DNA of 64,000 nucleotides from Callipepla californica brunnescens (lineage: Eukaryota > Chordata > Aves > Galliformes > Odontophoridae). Of this stretch, positions 25,571 through 37,189 are shown one piece after another. How positions within the stretch are numbered: the stretch's first letter is position 1; each line of letters opens with the position of its first letter. The stretch covers positions 372,001-436,000 of the forward strand of contig JALIRH010000139.1 in NCBI GenBank assembly GCA_023055505.1, read 5' to 3'. The notes beneath the pieces are model-generated. The model did not search any database and had not been told where the DNA came from. It saw only the letters and a program-made list of their open reading frames with translations. The position numbers and the translations under genes were made by a program.

Positions 25571-26457
25571 GCCATTGCCCGGGAAGGCTGTCCAGCTGGT
25601 AGCTGATCTGGGGGAAATGGAGCGCCTTTGGACTGGGTGCAGTATTCGAACATTGGAAGGGGTCAATGTCTTCCCTGTATCTAAAACCAGGTTGCCCGCC
25701 CTGCAGACTCCTCAATGGGGAGCCATACAGGTGTCCCAAAAACAAATGTGAAATGATTTAATTCGGGCTGGAGTTCAGTTTTATAAAATTGGTCACCACC
25801 TAATCATGTCTTGCATCAACTGTGGAAACAGCTGGAGGACAATCAAAAATTTCAAAATCACCCCAAAAGGACAGGGGTAAGAACTATTTAAAAAATACCA
25901 ATAACATGGAGCCTGGAAGATTTCCTGGTTCCCAGCAAAGGGAAAAGGCCTCCTCAGGTGATCCAGCTTACTATGACCAAACCAACTGAGGGAAAATATA
26001 TGGCAATCACACAGTTCATAGAGTGATAAGGGATGCCAGTCCCTGTGTAACTATGTTGAACTGACAATTTTTTATGACATTGGTTGTTAAAGGCTCAGAA
26101 ACATGAATTATTTATGGAGATCCTACTAAGTTTAAGAGGACAGAGTGACTGTCGATGGCTTTGGGGACAGATACCCAGATGTGGTTGAAACGTTCAAAGG
26201 GGTTGGACCTGATGACCCCTAGAGGAGGGTCGAGGATCTCCTGCCTTGGGAGTACAACATGTCTAATTGCCCCAGTCCAAGAGTATATCTTGGGTATAAA
26301 CATTTTATGGGGTCTGGCTCTCCAGATGACCATAGGAAAGATCAAAATCCAGCAGAGGTACATTAGTGTCTGGGCAGTGCAGGAGTTATTGAGAGGCCAT
26401 GCAAAACATGAGCCTATTCATCTCCTTGAACCATACCAGATTACTAGCACAAAGTAG
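25571..26457 (+). pseudogene. ERV-A gag end and protease region
   Basis: Short frames continue gag to the right of the solo LTR (25,560-25,751) and then the protease-RT spacer (26,155-26,457, with YILGINILWG). The spacer aligns with ERV-B (YILDIYILWD at 48,250). Gag has no recognisable zinc-knuckle. The protease catalytic motif is not readable in this copy, while ERV-B keeps a DTSA version. Stops and frameshifts occur every 60-100 codons. Confidence 0.65.
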
Positions 26458-26589
26458 TATAGAATCCCAGGAGGGCAAGGTGAAATACCCAGGACTGTGC
26501 AGGAATTAGAAAAAACTGGGATCATAAGACCTGCACATAACCTGTATAATTCCCCCATGTGTCCAGTGCAGAAGCCATATGACACATGA

Positions 26590-27500
26590 AGAATGACAGT
26601 GGACTAAAGAAGAGTTAAATAAGGACATGCTGCCCATCCATGTAGCCGTACCCAATGTTGGCTCCATAATGGACACACTGAGTAGGGAAATAAAAACCTG
26701 CCGTTGTGTCCTAGACTTGGCGAATGCATTCTTCAGTATTCCAATTGCTGAAGAATCACAGGACCAATTCATATTTACACGGGAGGCAGGCAGTGGCCCT
26801 TTCAGGTCCTGCCACGGGGGTATGTGCATTTACCAATGTGTTGTCATAACCTAGTGGCACGTGACCTGGCAGACTGGGGAAGACCTAATGATGTCAACTT
26901 GTATCACTTTATCAATGATCTCATGTTGACATCTGGCTCACTGGAGCACGGAGTACGCTGGAGTACACTGGGCAGCAGATTCACTGACCACCTATCTGCA
27001 AGAAAACCCACAGAAGGTTCAGGGTCCAGGCCTATCTGTGAAATTCCTGGGATTATTTTGGTCAGAAAAGACCAAAGTTGCACCCAGGGCAGGTATAGAT
27101 AAGATTCAGGCACCTATGACACCTAAGCAGCTGCAATATTTTTGGGGTATATTGGAATACTGGCATTCCTTTATACCCCACTTAGTGCAGCTGCTGAGGC
27201 TTTTGTATTCACTCACAAAGAAAGGACAGCTATGTGTCTGGGGGAGAAAGGAGTATGAGGCTTCTCAACAGGCAAAACTGGCTGTTAAACAAGCCCAGGC
27301 ATTAGGTATATTTGATCCTATCCTTCCAGATAAACTGGACATCCATGTCACTCAGGACAGCTCTGGCTGGACCTGTAGCAATGCCAGAGTTCCATTCGGA
27401 CCCTGATCGGCTTTGGTCTCAGGTCTGCTACAGAGCAAAAGAAAGATACATTATGACTAAAAGCAGTTACTGGCTGCCTGCTCCTCAATGCAGGCAGTAG
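26590..27500 (+). pseudogene. ERV-A reverse transcriptase remnant
   Basis: Fingers/palm sequence is readable (LPIHVAVPNVGS, CVLDLANAFFSIPIAEE), followed in another frame by the active-site region, where the usual YIDD is replaced by HFIND. The connection region continues in a third frame (LQYFWGILEYWHSFIPH). The loss of the second catalytic aspartate context together with several frame breaks makes this non-functional. Confidence 0.85.
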
Positions 27501-27689
27501 AGCCAATAAACGAGGCATCTGAAATCATAGTCAAGACTACTTTGCCAGTTCAGGGTGAGTTGAAGATCTGATCCACCTTCCTGAGACAGGGGTGACCCAA
27601 ACAGAGACAGTGGCACAATGGGCCACCTGTCTCACCTAGAGGAGTAGTCTGTCTTCATCACCATTGAAAGAAGAATTTTGGAAGATCCT

Positions 27690-28860
27690 AGGCCCAACGA
27701 CATTTCACGTTGATGTGCCAGAAGAGACAATGGTTGCTCCACTGGAGGAGTCCCATTCAGGAAGAAAAATATCCCATTCCTGAAGATGCCTGGTACACAG
27801 ATGTGTTCAGCAAAGGTAACCCAAGCAAGTGGAGAGCAGTGGCATACCACCCCTCCACTGAAACAATCTGGTTTGAAGAGAGGGATGGTCAGAGTAGCCA
27901 ATGAGCAGAACTGTGAGCCGTGAGGATGGTTATAACCAAGGAACCTGGTGACAGTATCCTGAACATCTGCACAGATATTTGGACTGTGTACCAGGGGGCT
28001 TACTCTTTGGATTGCACAGTGGGCCACCCAGGAATGGAATATCCACACCTAACCACTCTGGGGAAGAGATATGTGGTTACACATATGGAATGTGGTTAAA
28101 CACAGGACCATATACGTCAACCATGTATCTGGCCACCAACCTCTACAGTCACCGGGAAATGTTGAAGCTGGCTCACTGGCCCAAATTTGATGGCTTGAGA
28201 ATACGCCATCTGAGAACATCGCCCGTTGGTTACATCAGAAGCTGTGACATAATGGACAAAAGACAACATGGGCAGCTGCTAAAGCATGAGAGCTGCCCAT
28301 ACAGCATTGTGATACCGTTCAGGCATGCTGAAACTGCGATGCTTACTCCAAGATGAGACCAAGACTGTTGCACAAAACTACAGCCTATCTTGCTGGAGGA
28401 CACAATCCTTTCCAGTGGTCAATTACATTGGGCCCCTCTGCTGTTCTGAGGGAATAAGATATGCCCTGACCTGTGCTGAACCAGCAAATGGGCTAATGCA
28501 GGCCTATTCAACACCAAGAGCAAACCAGGCATATACCATCAAGGGATTCGCCAAGTTGATAGGAGCCTAAGGGACACCTCAAGTCATTGAGAGTGACCAA
28601 GGGACTTATTTTACTGGTGCAATGGTACAATACTGGGCAGAAGAATGCAACATTGAGTGTTGTTTCCATCTGCTGTATAATCCAACAGGGGCAGGCCTTA
28701 TTGAACATTATAATGGTATTCTTAAAGCTGCCCGGATGACAGACTCAGACTCTGCAGGAGTGGACAAAGAGACTCTACGAAGCCCTGCAAGACCTGAATG
28801 AAAGGCCTAGAGACAGCAGACACAGAGCCCTCAAGATGCTACGGACATGGGCCTCCCCTC
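27690..28860 (+). pseudogene. ERV-A RNase H and integrase remnant
   Basis: An RNase H segment is visible near 27,780-27,900 (PEDAWYTDVFSKGNPSKW). Its first catalytic DGS is altered to DVF. The integrase core follows at about 28,410-28,730. The first catalytic Asp position reads VNYIGP (Asp to Asn), the second is retained (IESDQGT) and the Glu context reads LIEHYNG. Frames are broken at several points. The region aligns with ERV-B at 49,700-50,790. Confidence 0.8.
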
Positions 28861-29450
28861 TGAGGATCCAAATTCCAGGTACTGACAATCAGGTGAGACC
28901 CCAGATTAGTAATGACAAGAAACTTCTGCTCCCTGCCCCTGAGAATCTAGAACCTGGTACCCATAGAATAGAATGGACCTGGAAGGTGCAAGTAAGACCA
29001 AAGTGGTGTGGACTAATTGCACCTTGAGGGAAATTATTGGAGGTGGGAGGGTTGGTAGTTCCTCCGATAATCATCACATAGCTTACTGACACTGGGGTCA
29101 ACACTCTGGTCTTCATTGCTAAAGGGGACCCTAATCATGTCCCTGTGGAAAATCAGGACCATCAGACAGACAGTAGTAGGAAAGGACGAACATAGATCCT
29201 TGCTGGCATGGACCTGACCAAATAACAATGGTCATACACACAAATGTAAAAACACGTGGTTGCGCACCTTTGGTAGACCCTTGTATACAGGATCCCTCAC
29301 TTCTGGCATCAGAAGCAGGAAGAACACACTTGAGTTAATGTAGGTACTCATTTGCCTCTGGCACATACTGAGAATCTTTTAAGAGATAGAGGAATATGAG
29401 CACTAGTGGCAAAGAATGTGGGAAACAGAGCAGAGCTGTGAAGAAAAATG
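28861..29450 (+). pseudogene. ERV-A Pol C-terminal, dUTPase-like region
   Basis: Frames around 28,900-29,160 contain LLPAPENLEPGTHRIEW and NTLVFIAKGDP, matching ERV-B at 50,860-51,075. The spacing and the hydrophobic strand before KGDP recall the dUTPase domain at the Pol C-terminus of mammalian ERVL elements. That assignment is an inference from motif feel only. Sequence after about 29,160 could be 3' UTR and shows no clear polypurine tract or LTR. Confidence 0.5.
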
Positions 29451-31311
29451 TGGGGAGCAAAATGTACTAACTAAAAACCTGAGACACTTTGTGAGATTGG
29501 TCAGTATCTTTATAATAAATTGTGTATAGAACTTCACAGGCTCTGATATATTTTTTTCTTTTTTTTTTTTTTCTTTTTTCTAATTCTTCTTTAAATATAG
29601 AGGTTACAGAAAGCACCTGATTTTTCCCACATTAAGTGTATATCAGGGCTAACTCAAAAACTGAAGGATCAGGGATAGCAAAGGGGCACTGAAGTAACAT
29701 TACAAAGACAAGCCTTAAATCTAATACTTGTTGGCACTCTGTGACTTGGTATGAAACTAATTTTATGAAGAAGACTGGATGGGAGAACAGAGATACAGCA
29801 GGACTCCATGAACTTCATGGTAGTTCAGAGTTTGCAGCAGAAAGTCCCAGAAACAGTGGAAACCTGGGAACAGCCAAAGAGCTCTCATCTGTAGCAGTAG
29901 AGAACCACAATATAATCATGGACCATCATTCTAAAATTGTATTCTAGGAACTCAAATACAATAGGTTTTACACACTGAGCAGATTTATTCCTTGTGTATT
30001 GGAACTACAAGCTCGCTTCTGCACACTGTTTCCTAATAAAGGGATATTGCTCTTTCCCTGAGTTGCACTGCAGTAACACAGATGCAGAAGAAAGCAGCAA
30101 TTCCCTCATGACTGTCTTTTCCAAATGGATCATGATGCTTCCCCACAGCTGCAATCCTGGAACTTTAAAAGAAACAAACTCTGCATATTTTGTCTCTAAG
30201 CTGTCTGTGTGCAACCTGTGCCACAAGCTTATAGATAGTTTTTTTTCCTTTTTTTTTTTTTTTTTGAAAGTACCCTGAAAGAAGTCCTTTCAAAGTAATC
30301 CCTTCTCTATTACCCATCTGTCTATTCATATTTATAGGCAGCAATTAACAATGAAGTAGAGAATAGACTTACCAGGTACATGAATTTCCATGCTGAGAGA
30401 TTTGACTGGAAGTTGCAGCAGTGCTAATAGGATGCAGCTATGCCAATCGTGCACAATCTGCTTCTGCACTGGCTTAAGCTGTGACAAGTTAATAACTATT
30501 TCCATTCTGGCCTGATCCTGCTTTAAGCAAACCACAGATTGAAACTGATTAGCCAGACCTTCTGTTTTAGTTATTACCTTCACAGAAAAAAAAAAGGAAT
30601 AGGGGGAGAGGGGAGGAGGAAGAGGGGAAATTCCTGTGACCAGAAAAGCCATTGCAATTCTCTGCTGTAACTTCAGCATCTTGTCCTCATGCTCCATAAT
30701 ACCTCAGCGAGAACTTAACAATTTATTCTGTCCTAACTCCTCAGAAGGCTGCTGCATAAAGGAAGGAAAAAAAGAAAATGGGGCTTTGCAATACTCAGTT
30801 CTGCCCAGTAAGCTGTTATTTCAAGGATTAAAATTTCCCAGGAGTGGTTTCTGTGAGTAAGAGTTTCTATATCTTCAAAGCTTTGCAGCGCTTCCATAGA
30901 GGATCTAAGTGTGAAAGCTTCTTATAAGGCTGTATCTCGGCTATACTTGTTACCTTACTGCCTGGATGCTGTACTGTCATTCTTGCATGAGAAATTCAGG
31001 GGATTATTTTGTAATCAAGTATATAATCAGACCAGGTGATCAAACTTGCTTAGCCTTCAGTCTTTTGGTTTAAACAATGTGTTGGGAGTAAAGTTGTTGC
31101 TGACTTGACAAGAAAGGACTTATTTTTTTAATGATAATTGGGAAGGTGTAATTATATGGCATTCAAATCTTTTTCTTCTTTCAAGCTTATCTATGAAGCT
31201 ACAACAGTTCATTTAGTGTGAGAGGGGGAAGTGGGTTTGTTTAATGATAATAAAGTACAGTATTTCCAGTGGCATGCAAACTGGAATTGCATATTGTGTC
31301 ATGAGCTTCAT
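29451..31311. other. ANO2/VWF intergenic or ANO2 5' intron
   Basis: Unique sequence with T-rich runs near 29,550 and 30,240. It contains one exon-like minus-strand segment (30,373-30,580, described separately). No recognised repeat. Confidence 0.4.
30373..30580 (-). other. Exon-like segment with strong donor
   Basis: On the minus strand a 121-codon frame (30,332-30,697) runs through sequence that is not a recognised repeat. It reaches a consensus donor CCTG/GTAAGT at 30,373/30,372, and a T-rich tract and AG dinucleotides lie upstream near 30,560-30,590. No protein family was recognised. It sits upstream, in gene sense, of the ANO2 exon. In one frame an ATG three codons before the donor would join the ANO2 exon (phase 0) without a stop. 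It could be an alternative ANO2 5' exon, an exon of a non-coding RNA, or chance. Confidence 0.25.
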
Positions 31312-31412
31312 GAATAGTATATTATATTAATATATATCATAATAGTATATTAGTATTATAGAAGTATAATAGTATTATAATAGTATATATAATAGTATAT
31401 TAGTTATATATA
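31312..31412. repeat. AT-rich imperfect minisatellite
   Basis: Imperfect repetition of a TAATAGTATAT-like unit over about 100 bp. Confidence 0.8.
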
Positions 31413-31479
31413 TAATAGTAAGAAGTGCGATGGAAGTCACACGTGTATTCCACAACTAAGCCATCACAGACGGTGAGTT

Positions 31480-31690
31480 TATATGGGCAGCTTTTTCTTC
31501 TGTCCAGTCTAAGTCTCCCCTCTTTCAGTTTGGAACCGTTTCCCCTTATCCTGTCACAACAGACTCTGTTAAAAAGTCTGTCCCTTTCTTTCATACAAGC
31601 CCCCTTTAGATACCAAAAGGCTGCTATCAAAACTCCCCAGTAAGGCTCCAGGCTGAATAGCTCTAACTCTCTCAGCCTCTCCTCTCAGGC
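31480..31690 (-). mobile_element. Short CR1 LINE fragment
   Basis: Minus-strand CR1 3'-region sequence (CTCCCCTCTTTCAGTTTGGA, CCCCTTATCCTGTCACAACA, CTCTCTCAGCCTCTCCTCTC). It lacks the 3' terminus and is truncated on both sides. Confidence 0.8.
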
Positions 31691-32650
31691 AAAGTGCTCC
31701 AAGTGTGTATTTCATACATATTACAGAGCAATGGGTATAAAAACTGAGACCAGAGAATACTCTAAGGAAATCAACAGTAGATCCGCTTTTATGTCTCAGT
31801 GTTTTATAACCCATTACACTACTCTCTGGATAAATGCTAAACCTACTGCTTTGTATACATTTCCATCTGGGGTAGGTGACCAAAAATTTGCTGGAAAATA
31901 CATGATTTTATACAAGTCTTACACACTGCACCAACTAAATGACAAAACATAAAGTCATATTGATTAATCTTGAGGGAGTACAGGAATGCATTGCCAGGTC
32001 CTGCCTGGATCCCTGTGAACACAAAGCTCCTCCTACACAGGTGTATGTACCCTGCCATAAGGAGGGGTCCATTACAGGTAACACATCTAGTACAGGCAAT
32101 AAATAATATACAAAGAAGGCAGTATGATAGTAAACAATATCCAGTTGGTTAAAATGAAGAGGGCTTTCAGTTTTGGTTTTTGTTGTTCATTTCAGGAAAA
32201 TTTCCATTAGAGAAAATCATATCTAAACAACATTGTGTTTCCTATGGTAAGTGAGTATGGTGTTAGTCAATAGTGCAAAGCTGCAAAAAATTATGACAAT
32301 AAATCAGATTATGTTTAACCTGCTGTAGAGGATCTTGGAAGTTTGGTAAAATTACCAAAAATTACTTGCTTTTTTTAAAAAAAAGAAGATATATAAAAAC
32401 TTCTCCCCAAATCCTGTTCATGTAAGTCTATTGCATAGCATGTCCACTAGTCCAACTAGTTTTTTCAAGTGATGAGAGGTGAAACATTGGTGGAAAGACG
32501 AAGACAGCTCAGAAAAAGACTTGCAAGATGTATCTGCAAGTTAAAGACAATGTCCCTCAAAGCCTGGATTCTGCAGGTAAGTGTTAATTACAGTTAAAGT
32601 GGGCTGTGCAAAAGGCACTTTTAACCTGCAGGGAGGGAATACAAATTGGT
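31691..32650. other. Intergenic or 5' intron, unique
   Basis: AT-rich sequence without exon, RNA gene or clear repeat. Confidence 0.4.
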
Positions 32651-33470
32651 TTCATAGAATCATGAAATCCTTAAGGTTGAAAAAAACTTCCAAGATTATC
32701 TAGTCCAACCATCTACCTACCACCAATATTTTTCCACTCAACCATGACCCTTAGTACTGGATCAGAACATTTATTCAACACCTCCAGGGATGGTGACTCT
32801 ACCACCTCCCTGGGCAGCCATGTTCCAGTGTGTGACCACTGTTTCAGTAAAAATTTTTTTCCTAATATCCACGTTGAACCTCCCATGGCACAATTTGAGG
32901 CTACTGAATTCCATCCCTTTGGACTCAGCCCAGTAATACAGCCTCTCCAGGGACTTTCTAACCTCAAGCAAATCAACACTTCCTTGCAACTTGGTCTCGT
33001 CTGCAAACTTCCTGAAGGTGCAATCCCCTTGTCCAGGTCATCCATAAAGATCTCAAACAGGACAGACCCCAGTACCAATCCCTGGGGAACACCACTTGTG
33101 ACCAGTAGCCAGCTGGATTTAATTCCATTCACCACCACTCTCTGGGTCCAGCCCTCCAGACAGTTCCTTACCCAGCCAAGAGTGTACCTGTCCAAGCCAT
33201 GCTCTGCCAGCTTTTCCAGGAGAATACTGTGGGAGACAGTGTCAAAGGCTTTGCTGAAGTCTAGGTAGACTGCATCAACAGCCTTTCCCTCTTCCACTGT
33301 GTAGATCATTCAATAATAGAAGACTAGGTTGGTTAAACAGGATTTTCCTTTCACAAACCTATGCAGGCTGGACCTGATCCCTCTCTTGTCCTGCACATGC
33401 CATGTGATCTCATCAAGATGATCTGTTCCATAACCTTACCTGACACCATCATCAGAAAGACAGCTCTTCT
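32651..33470 (-). mobile_element. CR1 LINE fragment with RT remnant
   Basis: The CR1 3' end lies at 32,651 (TTCATAGAATCATGAAATCC). A minus-strand frame of 198 codons (32,713-33,309) covers the palm of the reverse transcriptase, with [20 protein letters not shown] and [17 protein letters not shown]. The usual F/YxDD catalytic tetrad is represented by FMDDLDKGI. This is one of the better-preserved CR1 pieces here, but it is truncated 5' at about 33,470, with no endonuclease. Its 3' UTR differs from that of the copy at 752-1,440, suggesting another CR1 subfamily. Confidence 0.9.
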
Positions 33471-34710
33471 GGGATAGACTGCCTGAAAAATCTTGTTTCT
33501 CATGTCCTCAGGTCAGTGACAAAAATCTGTGTGCCTTCTTAGTCTATTAAGGGAGATTGCTGTAACATTTTCTTCCTTACAATCTCTCTTATTGTCTGTT
33601 TCTATGCTTCTTCTGGCACCATACACCAAGCACAACAGTACCTTGGCTTTGCTTGGAATGCATAGGTGTTAGCTAGACCTGATGAATAAAAACACTGACT
33701 ATACAAAAGTCCATAGAATTCCATTCTACAAGACAAAAATGCTAAGTTCTCATTACTGTATGCCTTTAAAGTAAATTTGCAGCAGAGGAAGGTGAAGAAA
33801 AACCATGTAGTATGGGTCATTCTTGAACAGGTATGAAGTTTTAATACAGCTCTGTTGTTCCAATTATATTGAACTACAGCTACTGTGAGTTTGAATCTAT
33901 AATTAATCTTTATTTTTTTCATTGAATCTCTTAGCTGTCCTTGAAGAAAAATAAAAATGTCAGCATAGATGATTTTTATTTTTCTTCAAGGAGAGCTAAG
34001 AAAAATAAAAATTGTCTAGGCTGACATTTTTATTTTAGTTTGTTTCTACCCTAAATCATTAGATCCATTAGACATTTCTTGTTAAATGAATTAGAAGTAA
34101 TAAAAATAGGAATGTTTGCTTGTTTTTTGGACAGACCTTTAGATATCTATCCACTTTGCAGACAATGAAAATTCTCTCTATGCTCATCTGATATTTCAGA
34201 GGTTGCAGAAGACAGCAGCTCTAACTCTGTCCTGTGGATGTCCTTGTGTGTCCTTCCCATGCCAATAAGCTAGTGCTTGACTTATACAATTATCTGATTA
34301 GCAGACCTGTCTGAACCCCTGAAGCCCTAGATTGCAAATCTTCCAGCTTTTGCAAGCTAAAAAAAAGTCTGGGTGAAGGCCCTAATGGAAATGAAGTAAT
34401 GGCAAAAGGAAGATGAAGATATTTGTCTTATACTATGTGCTCCTTTTCTCTGTTTCTTTCTGTTACAGGCTCTTACGTTTGACATTTACTTGTTCATAGT
34501 TTCAGATGAGCTTCTGTGCACTTGATTACCTTGGGGGAATCAAATCTCTCTGTCAGGATCTCTGTCAGGATGCTAAGTATCCAAAGGCAGCTACAATGGA
34601 TGGAGGAAAAGTGGTGACAGATCCACTGCAATAAGTGAGGATGGTTCTAATAAGGATGTTTCTTTTTCTTTTTCTTTTTTTTTTTTCCTCTCTGGGTTTA
34701 TTGTGCATTT
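33471..34710. other. Intergenic, contains nested palindrome
   Basis: Unique sequence apart from the palindromic block at 33,931-34,037, a local 12-bp duplication (TCTCTGTCAGGA) near 34,545-34,570, and a pyrimidine tract near 34,665-34,690. Confidence 0.45.
33931..34037. repeat. Nested inverted repeat / hairpin
   Basis: An arm of 28 bp at 33,931-33,958 (TTAGCTGTCCTTGAAGAAAA, then ATAAAAAT) pairs with 33,972-33,999 at 27 of 28 positions, with a 13-nt loop. In addition, the loop plus its flanks (AAAAATGTCAGCATAGATGA) reappears inverted and slightly diverged at 34,001-34,037 (contains TCTAGGCTGACATTTTTATT). It is probably a fold-back element or a local inverted duplication. Transcribed, it would make a long near-perfect hairpin. 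Confidence 0.85.
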
Positions 34711-35700
34711 CACAGAATCACAGAATAGTAGGAGCTGGAAGGAACATCTAGAGTCTGACCCCTCTGCTAAAGTAGGTTCCCTGAGGCAGGTCACACAGGT
34801 GGGCATACAGGTGGGTGTTGAATATCTCCAGAAAAAGACTTCACAACCTCTCTGGGAAGCCTGTTTCAGTGCTTTGCCACTCTGACAGAGAAGAAAATTG
34901 TTGTGCTCCAGTTTCTACCTATTGCCCCTTATCTACTGATGCTCACCACTGAAGAGTCTGACCCTGCTGACTGAACTCCTACACTTTAGATGATTATAAA
35001 CAGCAATGAGGTACCCTCTTAGCTTTCTCCTCTCCAGATTGAAGAGACCTAGACTCAGCCTTTTCTCATTAGAGAGATACTCCAGGATTTTAATAATCCC
35101 TGTGTCTCTCCACTGGACCTTTCTAGATGATCCTCATCTTCATTGAACTGAGGGCTCCAGGACTGGGCACAGTGTTCCACATGTAAGTATGCCAGGGCAG
35201 AGTAGATGAGGATGATCGCCTCCCTTGACATGCTGGCCACGCTGTTTTTACCATTGACCTTCTTGGCTGCAAGGGCACTCTGCTGGCTAAATGGCTATCC
35301 TGTTGTCCACCAGGAGTCCCAGATCCTTCTCTGCAGAGCTCCTCTACACTTTTGTTGATGCATACAGTTATTACTCCCCAGGTGCAAGACTCCACAATTG
35401 CTCTTGTTGAACATCATCAGGTTTCTCTCCATCCAGCTCTCCAGTCTGTCCAGGTCTTGTTGAAAGGCAGCACAGTTCCTTACAACTTCATATCATCCAC
35501 AAGGGTGATATGAAGGTGAGGGTGGATTCTATCCCTCATCCAGGTCATGGATGAAGATGTTGAACAAGACTGGACCCAGCATTGACCCCTGGGGAACACC
35601 ACTGTTACAGGCCTCCCATCAGACTTTATGCTACTGAACCAGTCAGCCAGTTCTCAATCCACCTCACAGTCCACTCATCATCCCACACTTCCTAAACTTC
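34711..35700 (-). mobile_element. CR1 LINE fragment, 3' part
   Basis: Starts at CACAGAATCACAGAATAGTA (the CR1 3' end) and follows CR1 on the minus strand for about 1 kb, to the region encoding the RT palm (GTTGAACAAGACTGGACCCA, CCCTGGGGAACACCACTGTT). Stops and short indels are throughout. It ends near 35,700. Confidence 0.9.
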
Positions 35701-37189
35701 CTAACAAGGATGTTATTTTATGTATTTTGATCCCACAGTAGAGAAACAGAGGTTTAAGAGCAACAGAGAGTATCTTGAATAAGTAACAAGTAAAGAAAGG
35801 GCATGCATGTTGTATGCACTGAATTTACAGGGGTGAATGGCAGAAGAGAAAAAGCAGGAATCAGACTGGTTCCTCTCTACAAGGAGTATAAATCCCCTAA
35901 GCACAGAAGGAGATTGCCAAAAGAGAATGCTCTCAAAAGAGGTGTGCATAAAGAGAGCCAATCATGCAAAATGAGAAGAGTTTTGACCTATATAATAACA
36001 AGAAATAGACATTCATATGTAGGAGAATGTTTCTATCTCAGAACTTTCCCCCTAGTTACCTATGATATAAGAGTGCCGTTGTCCTCTGAAATTCCTTCTA
36101 TATCTATAGATGAAAATATAAAACTGCACAGGGACAACTTGATTTCCTGAATGTTTCTGCTAGACTTCTCAGAAGCACTCTAACCCTCTAGGACTTCTGC
36201 ATAAGCTTTCCACTATTTTGAGAACACTTCTTGTAGAACTGGAGAAACTATGCTTTTGCACCCATAGCCTATTTACAAGTTTTACTAATATCACAAAAAT
36301 GTGGAAATTTTGGCATTGCTTTCTTTTTTTTAAAACACACTCCCAACCTCCCAGCTAATTTATAAAGAAGTTAATTCAGTTCAACGAGAAGTTGAAATAC
36401 TTTTTGTCTTTCAAAAAAAAAAACCAACAACAACAACAACAATAAATGTTCTCTTTTGTATACTTTTAAGTCAGTATTTCTCAATAAAAGTGCTTCACTG
36501 GCACTAGATTCTATCAACAATCACTCTCTGAAAAATATTTTTTCTTCTGTGACCTGACTAGACCAAATGAAATTTGAATCTTGTTAAATTTTTCCCTAAC
36601 TAAATTAAACCGGCACCTGACAATTTCATATTTTTAGCTAATGCAACAGATGAAATACCAGTACCTAGAATAAGGGGAGATAACTGATGAGCTTTTTTTG
36701 AAGCTGGTTTGTAGAAGTGCTGAAGTAGTAGGTAAGAGCTGTCTCTCAGCCCCATTCACAAGTACTGTGAATTTGCATGTGGTATACAAGTCCTTAACAC
36801 ATTTCTTACATTCAGATTAAGGAGAAAAACATATTTGTATTGCAGAGATATTTGATTGCCTGAGACATAACCAATATTATTTCTGTACCGAGAACATCTC
36901 CCTCTTACTGTGAAGTTTCACACTATAATCACTGTACTCACTGACAGGAGGGGATAATTAAGAGTAAAAGATACGATGTTTACTATGTGTGGCTAAGGTC
37001 TAAAGTGGGGAAAGCAAGTGTAATATCTCCAAAGACAACACTAAATGCTTTGGGATATGTCCTTTGGGTTGAAGCAACTGTTTCAGTTACTGTGGTGTTT
37101 TCTTCTATTATTGAGAATAACTTTCTATGTGAATACAAATCAACAATGCAACACTTATTACTTCTACAGCAATTACAGTCAGAAAATAC
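35701..37189. other. Sequence downstream of VWF 3' end
   Basis: Unique AT-rich sequence between the CR1 copy and the VWF polyadenylation site. The 115-codon frame at 35,803-36,150 has no recognised domain and I do not call it a gene. No CpG-rich promoter for ANO2 is apparent, although in human the ANO2 start lies only a few kilobases from the VWF 3' end. Confidence 0.4.

Larger units (their letters stand above)
24580..29450 (+). mobile_element. ERV-A: eroded ERVL-like provirus
   Basis: A plus-strand retroviral internal region with gag, protease, reverse transcriptase, RNase H, integrase and a Pol C-terminal region in the standard order. It aligns segment by segment with ERV-B (47,730-51,085), so the two are the same family. 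It is interrupted by a solo LTR at 25,007-25,565. No flanking LTR of its own was recognised, so both ends are approximate. Similarity to ERV-B is clear to about 29,160 and uncertain beyond. It lies antisense to ANO2, between the ANO2 exon and VWF. Assignment to the ERVL group rests on the pol motifs and the absence of a recognisable env. Confidence 0.85.

Noticed and set aside
35803..36150. 115-codon plus-strand frame as a gene
   Set aside because: No domain, no homologue recognised, no promoter or splice context; probably chance.
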